Shown here: positions 47,405 to 58,257 of the stretch, in pieces
Layout of the letters: every line of letters begins with the position of its first letter
Position numbering within the stretch: position 1 is the stretch's first letter
Assembly (NCBI GenBank): GCA_009103225.1
Contig: RHPI01002090.1
Location: forward strand, 250,214-314,213
Reading direction: 5' to 3'
Origin: Chlorokybus atmophyticus
Taxonomy: Eukaryota; Streptophyta; Chlorokybophyceae; Chlorokybales; Chlorokybaceae
DNA: 64,000 nucleotides
Made by a program: the position numbers and the translations under genes
The notes under the pieces: model-generated
Told to the model about the DNA's origin: nothing
Seen by the model: only the letters and a program-made list of their open reading frames with translations
Databases searched by the model: none

Positions 47405-47608
47405 TGTTTCTCCTGCCGGCCGACCAACTATTGGCAATGGTCGTGCACCCGAAGATACTGATTTAAACTGTCCTGGCTCAGTCCACCTGTAATCTCGATA
47501 CAGGGACCTGAGTACAACTTCCGTTACTATCAGGCCCTTTCCGTTTCAATTCAGTCTTTAATAATTAACTATATGTAATTAACGAGAACCTATTTTACTT
47601 AACAGTCC

Positions 47609-47860
47609 TTAACAGGTGACAATGCTTAATTAACAGCCACCTGTCGGTTACTTATCAGGCCTTAACAGGTGCCTATAACCAATTAACGGGCACCTGTAAG
47701 TTGCACATCAGGCCTTGACAGGTGACTATACCTAATTAACTGGCACCTGCAAATTACACATCAGTCTTATATAGGTGACTCAGCCTTTGTAACAGGCACC
47801 TGCAAGTTACACATCAGTCCAGCGCAGGCGACTGAGCCTAATTCACAAGCACCAACTAGG
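47609..47860. repeat. Degenerate minisatellite, unit about 53 bases
   Basis: About four and a half units, each with AACAGGTGAC...TAATTAAC.GGCACCTG..AGTT.CACATCAG. The short palindromic pair CAGGTG/CACCTG recurs in every unit. Confidence 0.75.
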
Positions 47861-48010
47861 AAGTTGTCCACATGATAAGGCATTCTTCAAGCAACTGAAG
47901 GTGACTGATACCTAACTGTCGTTATATGTATTTGCATAGCATGACTACACGCGACTGTCACTGACTGCCAGCATCGTTATGTGCTGTGTAGTGTACAGGT
48001 ACCTGAAATA

Positions 48011-48427
48011 TGTTGACATACACACGTGCAAGTGACACGCCAACAATATCAACACAAGAGCATGACCGCTACTGCCATTAATGCCATACAAGTCCAGGGG
48101 TTTTATACCCCGCCAGTTTCTATACACGTCTACATTAGCAAGCACCGCGTGCACAATACTCAGCCTTTCAACGCGCTCTAAGTTGCGCTCTTTAGCTCAC
48201 GACCAGAGCTTTCCAACAAGCTAAGCCACGCTTGCTAAGCTTACGTATCCACAAAGCTACGCGGTTTCTCCCAACGCTCTACTCAGCATCTGGTCCGGGG
48301 TCCGTCCTGGCTCGACCATCTTGCTAAGTCCGGAGTCCACGTGCTCAGCCCATACATTCGACTCTCGACTCTTGTGTAGAGGGCAAGCTGACCGGATACA
48401 AGCATCACCCATGTGATACCTTCAACA
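48011..48427 (-). repeat. 3' LTR of the copia element
   Basis: Pairs with the LTR at 50100-50523 and differs by a few substitutions and small indels, including extra bases near the outer end of the other copy. The degraded protease frame runs into it at 48405. Confidence 0.9.
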
Positions 48428-49970
48428 CTCCCACGCGGGCAGCTTGGTCTTCAACACCTCCAACAAATTCGCAATCCTTGCTTCTCTTCTTCTTCCGAAC
48501 GATGGCATAGAAGCTCATTACCTCCTCTTGCTCCAGCTCCTCCACGCTTCCCACCAAAGCTTGAAACTTGTTTGTAAAGAACATCTTGTCCTTCACGGCA
48601 ACTCGGGCCCCTTGCTTGGCCTTCAACTTCTTGCCCTTGTCTCCGTGATGCTCTTGATGCACATGCTCTTTGCTAACCTTCACTTGCTGCACCTTGCTCG
48701 CCAGCGCTTCCTTGTAGCTCCTTGCAGCTCCCACGGGCTCCGAGCTCCTTGTGACAGCAACCTTCTGTGCCTCCTCCTTGTTGCCATGACCTTGTGGTGT
48801 CTTAAACGCTATCTTCTCGACCACCCTTGTCTTTGCAACAACCTTATGCGCACCGTCCTCCTCCACATAGTAGAGTCCACCCCTTTTGATGCCTGCTACA
48901 TGCGTGACACCGCCAAGCTCTATACGAGCCTTGTCCGCATCAAACACAGCCCTTGCACCGACCATCGTGGCTCTACGTACTGAGAACAAAGCACATGCAC
49001 CTGGCACATACAGTACATCCCTAAGCACAACCTCCTTCACCATACAACCAACCTTGCACCTCAGATTGGCATCTCCCTTTGCAACAGCTTCCAGCATCTG
49101 CCGGTTCCCAAAATCCACCGTGACTGGCTCAGGTAAAGGAGTGAGGTTGGTGAGCTTGCTCCTGTCGCTTGTGAGATGCCTGTTCGCTCCCGTGTCCAGC
49201 ACCCACCCAGGATACTCCGCTCCCTCATCCGATGCATGGAAAGCAACCGCTGCTCACCATCAGCCTTCTTCAACTTGGGACACTTCATCTTAATGTGACC
49301 ACGCTCCCCGCAGTGCCAACACTCCACGTTGATGCCTCGAACGCCCTTCCTCACATGATGCTTCGATGATGACGTGAAGGCCACAGCACCTCCAGGTGCT
49401 CCCTCTCCATCATCGTCCTCCTTCCTCAAGCGCTGCTCTTCTTGAAGAAGCATTAGTGTTACCCCATCCATTGACAAGTCCTCCTTCCCAGACTCCAAGA
49501 TAGTGACAACAACCCTGTACTCTTTGGGCAAACCTTAGAGCACAGCCCACACCACCTCAACTTCCTTGAGCTCGTGGCCAACACGCAGCAAGTCCCTCCA
49601 CAACGCCTTCGCTCGCGCCATGAACTTGATAATGGGCTCCCCACTCTCCTTGCGCAATGAGTTGAGCTCATGCCTGAGCTGCAGTCTCCTCGCCATGTTG
49701 CGCGACTTGAAGTGGCTATCCAACTTTGTCCAAAGCTCATGTGCACTTTTTCACCAGCACCAGGTGATGATCAGCCATGTGCAAACCTATCAAAGACAAT
49801 GCTTTTCTCCCTTGTTTTGCCCAGACACTCGCTTCGCCTACAGGGACTGCCTCCGCTGGATCCACATACTTCCACAGCTCCTTGTGGGCCAGTAGTAGCT
49901 CCATCTTCACGCTCCATATGTTGTAGTTGTCAACGTCTAGTGGTTCAATTGTGAACTTCAAGCCGTCCAT
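48405..49970 (-). pseudogene. copia gag-protease, degraded
   Basis: Begins at ATG 49970 with a gag-type start (VDNYNIWSVKMELLL), continues through a UBN2-like region and a CCHC zinc knuckle (CWHCGERGHIKMKC), then the aspartic protease (VLDTGANRHLTSD). Lesions seen: a frameshift near 49740, an in-frame TAA at 49532-49534, and a frameshift near 49200. After the protease and a basic linker the frame enters the 3' LTR, so the downstream pol domains were deleted. No functional product is expected from this copy. Confidence 0.85.
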
Positions 49971-50099
49971 GCTTGTGGCCGTGGTTGCCCCTCTGCTACT
50001 TGCAGACCTTACAACCTACTCCATACCAAGCAACTACAGCTACTTACACAATCGTAACACACTCCATCAACCTACACAAGCATGTGTGGGCCCATAACC

Positions 50100-50523
50100 T
50101 GTTGACATACACACGTGCAAGTGACACGCCAACAACACACAACATCAACACAAGAGCATGACTGCTACTGCCATTAATGCCATACAAGTCCAGGGGTTTT
50201 ATACCCCGCCAGTTTCTACACACGTCTACATTGGCAAGCACCGCGTGCACAATACTCAGCCTTTCAACGCGCTCTAAGTTGCGCTGTTTAGCTCACGACC
50301 AGAGCTTTCCAACAAGCTAAGCCACGCCTGCTAAGCTTACGTATCCACAACGCTACGCGGTTTCTCCCAACGCTCTACTCAGCATCTGGTCCGGGGTCCG
50401 TCCTGGCTCGACCATCTTGCTAAGTCCGGAGTCCACGTGCTCAGCCCATACATTCGACTCTCGACTCTTGTGTAGAGGGCAAGCTGACCGGATACAAGCA
50501 TCACCCATGTAATACCTTCAACA
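50100..50523 (-). repeat. 5' LTR of the copia element
   Basis: Outer end ...TTCAACA at 50523, inner end TGTTGACA at 50100, next to the half-tRNA primer site at about 50087-50099. Confidence 0.9.
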
Positions 50524-50925
50524 ACATATAGCCCCCCTTGCTGCATGCACAAGTGGTCTCACCTGTCGCACCTGCTCCCCTCGCAGCCAGAGCGCATCCA
50601 CCTTCCGCGGCACCAGTCCTTTATGCACAACCATCTCCTCCACGAGCAGCACCGGTGTTTGCAGGGCAACAATCTTTCTTGCCGCAACCGGCGAGACCAC
50701 AGTACAATGCAACAAACAATGTGGCTTCTGCACCTATCTTACCCCACCCGCTGCAAGTTGAAGCCGGCAGTCTGCCCCAAGCTCAGGTACTTTATCAGTC
50801 ACAATCACTCTTGCCGTCAACAGTTGGACACATTATTTGGGTGTTGTATGCGCATGCAGCAGGGGTCACCACCTGCCAGGGAGTCATGAGAGGAGCTGGC
50901 CGCAACCGGCATATGGCCATCAGTC

Positions 50926-51642
50926 ATGCTAGGTGGCCAGCTCGCCTTATGGGACCACTTCAATGCGCCAACGGATGGTAATTGCTTCTATCATTGTGTG
51001 TTTCGCGCCAAGCCATCCATAGCGCAAAGTCGCCTAAATGATCACAAGTGCCCCAGCTCGAGCATATTTTGGGCCATGCTGAAAAGCATGGAGGAAGACG
51101 GCAGAGGGGACACTCTCCGCAAAATCACCGCCAAGGCTGTCGAGGCAGGTGTGGCGAGCAGAGTCCTGGACTTTTGCTCAGCCATTGGAGCCGCGGAAGA
51201 GATGGCGTAGTATTACGACAAACTGCCTGCGACCATGTTGGCTGATGTCAGTTGCAACATTGACATAGCCATGGCCAAGGTGCGACCGATCATGCGGAAA
51301 AAAGATGTGTACGTGGAGCACTTGCAAATGATCATGTTTGCCAACAAGCTGGGGTTGTTGATTGGCTGCGTGACCGTTCAGCGCGAGCATGGGGAGTGGG
51401 TGCCACGGCCCGGCAGCGCGGTTTGGGTTGGAAATAAAGAAGCCCCCAACTCAGTCCTGATGGTGGGCAACACTGCTCCTGATGAGCCAGAAGCACACTT
51501 TTTGCTCCTCAAGCCTGCAAGCACCGAACAATGGTCGTGGCCTATGCATGAATTGCCACCGGAGGTAACAGACCTGATCGGAGAGTGGCGGAATGGCGTT
51601 GCCCATGCCCCGCTACCACCGGCTGCGACTCGGGTGCTGTGA
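50926..51642 (+). pseudogene. OTU-type cysteine protease relic with one in-frame TAG
   Basis: The frame carries the OTU catalytic cysteine motif (PTDGNCFYHCV), a middle segment YVEHLQMIMFANKLGLLIG like the OTU core, and the catalytic-histidine segment (PDEPEAHFLLLKP) near the end. A TAG at 51208-51210 interrupts it, after which the same frame continues to TGA at 51642. A proline-rich frame (about 50540-50850) precedes it in another phase, so a frameshift or intron may join them. OTU proteases cleave ubiquitin chains and are also carried by mobile elements and giant viruses. Its place between repeats suggests an element relic, but a decayed host gene is possible. Confidence 0.65.
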
Positions 51643-51739
51643 CAACGCCTCAGGCCTCGCCTTAATGTGCTTGCATAAGGTAGCCGACTTCTGCACATCC
51701 TGCCTCCCCTCAACCACAGCCACATGCTCGTAGTAACAA

Positions 51740-52134
51740 TTCAGCACCCTCCGTTCCTGCTGCGGAGACTCACTTGCCACCGCACTCTAACCATCCGGAG
51801 GTATTTCCATCAAGAAGCAGCGGTAGCTCGCCCTCTCCCTCTAAGCTTGCCACATTGATCCCATCCTGTCTTGTTGGTAAAGAGATTGATCGGGGTGTCC
51901 TGAAAGCTGCGCTGAAAGATAAAGGCTTCATGCTCGACTTCGTGAAGTAACATGAGGTCGTGGAGGAACGGGAGGTAACCAACAAGCGCAAGGCTGTGGA
52001 GCAAGAAGATAACGCCTTACCTCCTCTGAGTGACAGTGCCACGGAGAGCGCCGGCCAGGATGTGCAGGTTGATCAAAAAATAAAGAAGAAAGTTGATGGA
52101 ACAAGGGACGCTGACAGGGCCCAAGAAGCAAAGG
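51740..52134 (+). pseudogene. Interrupted charged ORF between the OTU relic and the next ORF
   Basis: One frame reads through 51740-52134 with a single TAA (at about 51948): a proline/serine-rich part, GKEIDRGVLKAALKDKGFML, then after the TAA a charged segment (HEVVEEREVTNKRKAVEQED) ending at TAG. It may be part of the same gene as the OTU relic. No family is recognised. Confidence 0.35.
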
Positions 52135-52238
52135 TGTAGCATCGTCACATGTAGTTGAAAAAAGCACAGCACCTTGAAGCCTTACTGGGGCTGACTGTGT
52201 GTCTTGAGTAGGCATAGGCGGGTTTACAGCGTCATAAT

Positions 52239-53147
52239 GTGGCTGCTCAGCATCATCCAGAGAGACAGCCGGTGCGGCACGAGCTGTCTAAGCTCAAAGC
52301 ACCGACGCGTAGACGCTTTGAGGGGCTGACTCGTAGTGCAAAGGACTTGATCGCCCTACAATACGCCCGAGACGCGCTGCATCACCGTATGCGGCATGCC
52401 TCGAGGTGGGTGACGAATGTATGCAATAAGTGGGAGCAAACGCAGAGAGTGCGGTCTAAACAGACCTCCGAGGATTGGCCGTGGTTGAAACCCAAACATG
52501 ACATGGCCATCCGTAGTACGTTGTTGCCCCTCGCCGTCTTCGATATGATGGTGTTGTTGCTGCCGCAGCAACCCGGCAATGTGCAAGAGCTATCCGCGGA
52601 GCAGACGTTCGATCTGCTGCAACAGATGTACCTGTTGATGTTGATAGATGCGGGTCAAGATGTGTGCCACTACTTGAGCAAACATACTGCGTGGCAAGTA
52701 AAACCATTCGAGCTATACTTGGCATGCTTTGGCTGGCAGTGGCTGTATGTCATACGGCACGTTGAGCTGCTTCTGTGGAAGCTCGAAGAAGGTGGCGATG
52801 CGGGCGATTACACGAGTGACGACAGCCATGTCGATGGCCTGGATGAACGCATGCTGAACGAGACCACCAAGACCAGCAGATGGCGTTTGGCGGCAGATGG
52901 ACGTCGGGTGATCAAGCAGCCAGTGGAGCGTTATGCTGCGCCATTAAGATGGGAGTCGCTACGCCCGCAACGCAATAACAGAGTTTGGTCTCTGAGGCAG
53001 CTTGCACACCCGTGTGCACCATGCCTGCTGCTGAATTGTCGCACTGAAGAGCCCACCCCCCCAACAAATGGGGAGACGCCCTGTTGCAAGAAAGGAATGT
53101 GCCATGTCTGCATCATATACCAGCAGAAGCACGTGGCAAGTAAATAA
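52239..53147 (+). CDS. Unrecognised 302-residue protein with a cysteine-rich C-terminus
   Basis: An unbroken frame of 302 codons. The N-terminal two thirds is predicted mostly helical (FEGLTRSAKDLIALQYARDA; PLAVFDMMVLLLPQQPG; FDLLQQMYLLMLIDAG), followed by an acidic stretch (EEGGDAGDYTSDDSHVD). The end has clustered cysteines (CAPCLLLNC, CCKKGMCHVC) that could bind zinc. It lies about 600 bases after the OTU relic in the same orientation, between a copia element and tandem repeats, so it may be an accessory protein of an unknown mobile element. The frame length is the main reason for calling it coding; no family assigned. Confidence 0.45.
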   Translation: MAAQHHPERQPVRHELSKLKAPTRRRFEGLTRSAKDLIALQYARDALHHRMRHASRWVTNVCNKWEQTQRVRSKQTSEDWPWLKPKHDMAIRSTLLPLAVFDMMVLLLPQQPGNVQELSAEQTFDLLQQMYLLMLIDAGQDVCHYLSKHTAWQVKPFELYLACFGWQWLYVIRHVELLLWKLEEGGDAGDYTSDDSHVDGLDERMLNETTKTSRWRLAADGRRVIKQPVERYAAPLRWESLRPQRNNRVWSLRQLAHPCAPCLLLNCRTEEPTPPTNGETPCCKKGMCHVCIIYQQKHVASK

Positions 53148-53235
53148 ATAAAAGGAGCTACAAGCGTGTCCCATGTGCAAGCAACCTCACCCGTTTTGGT
53201 CGCCACACCTGCTGCAAGACGCCAATGTGTCGGCA

Positions 53236-53612
53236 ATTTGGCCCCCGCCTTGATGACAATTGTGCATGTACTGTAGTTTTATGTTGCAAACTTGTGAACC
53301 ATGCAGGTACATGTATAGTTGCAGCATGGTGCATGGTGCACCCGAGATCTGCTATTGTCAGAAGCATTGGCTGTACATGTGTATGATGACTGCACGTCCA
53401 CATTTGGAATGAGGTCTGTCACGGTGATTTGGCCCCCGCCTTGATGACAATTGTGCATGTACTGTAGTTTGTGTTGAACACCTGTGAACCATGTAGGTAC
53501 ATGTATAGTTGCAGCATGGTGCATGGTGCACCCGAGATCTGCATTTGTTAGAAGCATTGGCAGAACATGTGTATGATGACTGCCCGTCCTCATTCGGAAT
53601 GAGGTCTGTCAT
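53236..53612. repeat. Tandem direct repeat, about 193-base period
   Basis: Two units (about 53236-53422 and 53429-53612) both start ATTTGGCCCCCGCCTTGAT and end GGAATGAGGTCTGTCA, with a few substitutions. Confidence 0.9.
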
Positions 53613-53631
53613 AATCTGAGATAAGTCGTGA

Positions 53632-53642
53632 GCGCGCGCGCG

Positions 53643-53710
<68 letters not shown>
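53632..53710. repeat. CG then GA dinucleotide repeat
   Basis: About 13 CG units run into about 25 GA units. Confidence 0.97.
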
Positions 53711-53713
<3 letters not shown>

Positions 53714-53913
53714 AACTATAAAACTATGCAATATATGAACTGTTTAAGCCTAATTGATATATCAAAGCATGTGTGATATACACCGGGTAAATCTGTGAGC
53801 AATAGTTTCATGTAAAAACGATTGCCAATACCGGGTAGAATTACTGGCGAAAGTTTCATGCCTTGATCTTATTGGCCGCAGATCTTCCCGGTATACCATC
53901 ATGAAACTTGCAG

Positions 53914-56430
53914 CGGACGGCTCATCATTGCCGGCGGATACGAGTACGGTAGGACGCAGCAGCTTCTTGGTTTGCCCTTTCACTGCAGCTGCACAAGACG
54001 TTGCCTTGACTTGCTCTCCTCCCCCCCTGAAAGGCACCAACTACACCGACGGCAACAAGACCAGTCTGTGGGACTTGAACCAGAAGTCGTCGTGGACACG
54101 CGGTGCAGCACATGCCTATGGTAGGTGGTAGCAGCATTGCGTTGTCCGCCCTTAGCAAAATAGCAGCACATGCACTTCATGCGGCTGATGTTTGGGCAGG
54201 TGTCGTCACATGGCGCCTACGTCTGCGTCAACGACACCAAGTTTGTTGTCATAGGAGGTAATGCGAACTTGTTGTGTACACAGGCTGTGTAAGCACGTCC
54301 AGCAACCTGTGCGCTACACACATCAAGCCTAGCTTAAGTAGCTTTGCATAGGGGAAGCATAACGTGTTCATGCATGCTGTCAAAATAACTGCGTCACAGC
54401 AGCCATGCAAACTACAGTGTGATCGCCCTGTGCTGACTGTCCTTGTTCGCAGGCATTACGCAATTGGTAGTTCCTGGAAGAAACGTTGCCCTCAGCAACG
54501 TGTGGGCATATGACGTAAAGGCTGACAGGTGACGTGCTACACGTGTAATGGGATGCGTTGCTTCTCTCGAGTCAACAAAGCATGCACCCGCAGCAGCGCC
54601 GGGGGGGGGGCTTGCTTCTCTTCTTCTTCCGAACGATGGNNNNNNNNNNNNNNNNNNNNNNNNNNNNNNNNNNNNNNNNNNNNNNNNNNNNNNNNNNNNN
54701 NNNNNNNNNNNNNNNNNNNNNNNNNNNNNNNNNNNNNNNNNNNNNNNNNNNNNNNNNNNNNNNNNNNNNNNNNNNNNNNNNNNNNNNNNNNNNNNNNNNN
54801 NNNNNNNNNNNNNNNNNNNNNNNNNNNNNNNNNNNNNNNNNNNNNNNNNNNNNNNNNNNNNNNNNNNNNNNNNNNNNNNNNNNNNNNNNNNNNNNNNNNN
54901 NNNGGGGCGGGGGGAGGGGGCGAGGGCCAATGCTTCAATACAACACACATGTGCTAGGGAACTGATGCCATCAGTGCATGCTGGCAGATGGTCGGCTTGG
55001 CCAAGTCTTCCCGCTGTTCGTGGAGCAGGCACAGCCTTCATCATTCACGGGAGAAGATATTTTATTAGCGGCGTCATCGGGCCCACTGCGGTACGTTGAC
55101 ATGCATGCAACACAGAGTGCGTGTCTCCCGTCAGTCAACAACCAAGCATAACCACCGTCATGTCTCAGGAAGCCTCAAGGGGTGATTCCACCATTGTGTG
55201 ATCTCTGTCCGTCGCCGGTCCAGATGATTCCGCAGTTTGGGTGTTGGAGAACGCAACCAACATGCGCCCTTTGAACCATCTTGGAAGCTCTGTGGTGAGC
55301 AACAGTGCTTACCTGGTGCAAGGTAACCAGCTGTGGAAGGATAACACGACAAAGAGCACGGCCGTGCAGCTGTTCGACTCCACATCTCAGACATTCACGC
55401 CGGTAACAGACCTCCCCGACGCCACTTCCCGCACTTTCAGCAACACTTTTGCCCTTTGTGTTCGTCTTCGGCGGAACCACCAATGGCCAGCGCGGCGGTG
55501 TGGCAGTGACTTCGGTCCTCGCTTATAGCACATCACTCAACAGGTAGAGAACGCAAGTCTGTGGTATACAATGTGTTTGTCAATGCCGCCCACTTGTCCA
55601 GGTGGGTGAAGCTTGAAACAGCATTGCCTAGGCACGTGGTGGCGCTCGTAGCGCAGTACTGTCCATCTGCGGGGATGGTTGTGTATGTCAGCTGGAGCTA
55701 TACGTACATTGTGTATGCATCAAGCCTAGAGTCCGCTGCCAAAGCGGCTTTTGCAGGTAGGAGGCAGACCAATGCATGTTGCATGTAGTGCATGTATGCA
55801 TGTGTGTGGTGCTGGCTGTTCTGAATTGCATTGTGCTGCAGCTCCACCGCCGCCACCACCGCCACGTTCACTCCCAACACCTCCGCCACCACCACCGCCA
55901 CGGCCTCCACCTCCACCTCCCACCCAACCACCGTCACCTCCCCACCCCTCTCGCCACCTCTGCGACCCCCATCACCGCCCTCACCGCGTCCTCCACCTCC
56001 ACGTCCACCTCCATCACCTCCACCGCTACCACAATCACCACCACCAACACCATCACCACCACCACCGTCACCACCACCACCATCGGCATCACCTCCAACT
56101 CCACCTCCGTCACCCTCAACACCACCACCGCTACTACCACCACCACCATCGCTATCACCACCACCCTCTCCTCCACCCTCTCCAACACCCTCACCCCCAC
56201 CCCCACCTCCACCCCTCCCACCCGCGCCTGCACCAGAACCGGCGCATGAGACGGCACCCGGCCCCTCGCCAATGGATGCCAGCGAGCCTCCGGTCGCGTC
56301 CGCACAGCCAGCCACAGGCCCCGAACCAGCCGCGGGTGAGGACTCATCAGCCCATGCACCTGCAGCTCATGACGCCGATGCTCCTGCCCCTGATTCTCAG
56401 CCCACATCTGCGCCTCCTTCATGGAGTTGA
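53914..56430 (+). pseudogene. Decayed paralogue of the secreted Kelch/proline-rich gene
   Basis: Exon remnants matching the intact paralogue at 60234-62626: 53914-53948, 54034-54120, 54200-54257, 54453-54528, 54988-55090, 55169-55543, 55602-55756, 55842-56430. It lacks the signal-peptide exon and the first part of exon 2. Lesions include a phase change at the end of exon 3, TGA at 55199-55201 replacing a conserved TGG, a frameshift near 55450 that destroys the FVFVFGG blade, and a frameshift in the proline-rich exon near 55955. A 264-base gap lies in the intron between 54529 and 54987. It may be transcribed but should not give a full protein. Confidence 0.85.
54640..54903. other. Assembly gap (264 N)
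   Basis: Undetermined bases between two G-rich tracts in an intron of the Kelch pseudogene. The 29 bases just left of it (54611-54639) are identical to copia internal sequence at about 48477-48505. Confidence 0.98.
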
Positions 56431-57778
56431 GGCGTTACATGACTTGTGCTAAGTGCCTTGGCAGCATCGCCGGGCATGCAGACGATGTACAACAGCAGCA
56501 GCAATAACAGCAGTGACAAGACCCTATGAGCCCAGCACCAAGTACGAGTCTACAGGAGACATATAAACTGACACGCCCAACTTATCCTGCTGACCAGGGC
56601 GCATCGGGCTATTATCTGCACAGGCAGTCATTGCTGGCGGTGAAGCTGAGCGCGCCCAACTCGAAATGGGCGGTGGTGGCGGCAGTAGGACAAGCACGTC
56701 ATTCGCACACACGTCTGCGCACAACGACAGGCTGCCGTCACAACCGTATGCCAACAAAGTGATCGTCCATGCGGCGAGCTGGGTCACGCACGTGTCGCAC
56801 CGCTCTGGGTAATTCAGCCCCTCGAGGCCCCTAACAAGGTGCGTGCGTGCGTGCGTGCGTGCGTGTGCGTTGCCGCGCACAAGCGCGCAAGATTAGCACA
56901 AACTGCCAACAAGGGTTCATACTGCTTACGCATGCATTGTGTGCGTGTGCGCGTAGCCTTCTGCCAACAGAAGATAAATGGAGGTTGGCAAGGTCCCGAG
57001 GCTTCCGCAAGACTGCGCATTGGCCCCAGTGTAGAGGACCGCAACGTTCAATTAGGTGCCGTTGACTACCGTAAGTGAGCTGCAACCGTCTGTAGAGGTG
57101 TGCTTGTCATGTCCGTTGCGAGTGGCGCGGGGTTGCATATGGGTGATTTGGACTGACAGCGCGTGTGCTCAGTCATCTATCGCTTGGCATCCAAGAACAA
57201 GGGGACTGTCGGTGCTCATCACTGTGATATGCTTGTGGTTGAACATCGGTAGCAAAGTCAACACTCAACACTCAACACTTGTAACGCATGCGCTACACTA
57301 TCACAATGCTATCAACCCACAAGCGTCACCAGTTCTTCTTGCCAAGGTCGTCATCAAAGGCGTTTGAGCTGGCGTGCATGTCACGGCGAATCTTGACGAA
57401 CACCTCCTTGAGGGTGGTGTTGGACGGCCCACTCACGCACACCCCATGCGCAGCTTACCTTCTCCTTGGCCTGGAACACTACGGTAAGGTTGATCTTGTC
57501 GCACAGGAGCTCTTGAACAAAAGTTGAATGCACGGGTTATGGGTGCATAACACACATACTGCTTGAGTTGATGTACAGCAGTTAACATAAGCCTGGCCGG
57601 TATTTGCTATACTTGCGTGGGGCAGTTACTGCTCACTTGTTGCTAAGGGGCTCAGCTGCGTGTTGTATGGTTGATAATATTTGATAGGATTGCGGGTCCA
57701 ATGGGCGTGCAACCGCAGTTATCTATCTGCTTGTACCAGTCCTTCACAGTCCACCTACCAATGTATGTGAGCTCTGCG

Positions 57779-57822
57779 GTCGTGGCACAGAGGCTGCTAG
57801 GGTGCAGCCTCTGTGCCACGAC
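57779..57822. repeat. Perfect palindrome, 19-base arms and 6-base loop
   Basis: The arm GTCGTGGCACAGAGGCTGC (57779-57797), loop tagggt, exact reverse complement at 57804-57822. Outer bases GCTCT/AGAGC extend the pairing after a small internal loop. Confidence 0.93.
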
Positions 57823-58214
57823 TAGAGCACGACGCCTGGTACAGGCAAGACTGCTTGCTGGGTGCACTCGAGGTGCACGCAGCGTGTACACCAATAGAAA
57901 AATGGTTTGGGACGCACGACAAGTGCAAACAGTTGTCACTTGCCTTGTCCAATCCACACACTTGCGCGCACTACTGATATACAGGCGCTGAACAACTGCG
58001 CGCACGATGTTGCACGCACGCACATGCGCGTAAAGGCACATGTGTGCAAAAACATGCACTCACACACAGGCCCGCTGATTGGAAGTGTATGGGGTCCACA
58101 CGCGCGCGCATGTTTACACGCATGCACACGCATCTATACCCGGACGCACAAGCAATTGCACACTCGCACTTACTCACACCCACCCGTGCGCGTGCGCATG
58201 CGAATATAAATGGC

Positions 58215-58257
58215 GCGCGCGCGCGCGCGCGCGAGAGAGCGAGAGAGAGAGAGAGAG
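58215..58257. repeat. CG then GA simple repeat
   Basis: About nine CG units followed by GAGA-rich sequence, the same CG-to-GA order as at 53632-53710. Confidence 0.9.

Larger units (their letters stand above)
48011..50523 (-). mobile_element. Internally deleted Ty1/copia LTR retrotransposon
   Basis: LTRs at 48011-48427 and 50100-50523 start TGTTGACATACACACGTGC, end ATACCTTCAACA (TG...CA) and are nearly identical. The element reads on the minus strand. Directly inside its 5' LTR is GGTTATGGGCCCA, complementary to the anticodon-loop part of initiator tRNA-Met, the half-tRNA primer site known for Drosophila copia. Only gag and protease remain in 1.67 kb; integrase, RT and RNase H are missing. 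Flanking five-base sequences (aaata, acata) agree at four of five positions. Confidence 0.9.

Noticed and set aside
47609-47860. A CRISPR-like array of regular repeats
   Set aside because: The units are contiguous and degenerate with no unique spacers, and the window is eukaryotic; it is a minisatellite.
10878-52134. A changed genetic code with TAA/TAG read as glutamine, as in some ulvophyte algae
   Set aside because: No host gene has internal TAA or TAG, and bL12c, PRKRIP1, RbfA and polymerase iota end at TAA or TAG exactly where their families end. Decay of mobile-element copies explains the rest.
55698-56452. Glycine-, valine- and histidine-rich frames on both strands over the proline exon
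   Set aside because: They are shadows of the CCA/CCT-repeat composition in other frames; the phase-compatible frame is the proline-rich one.
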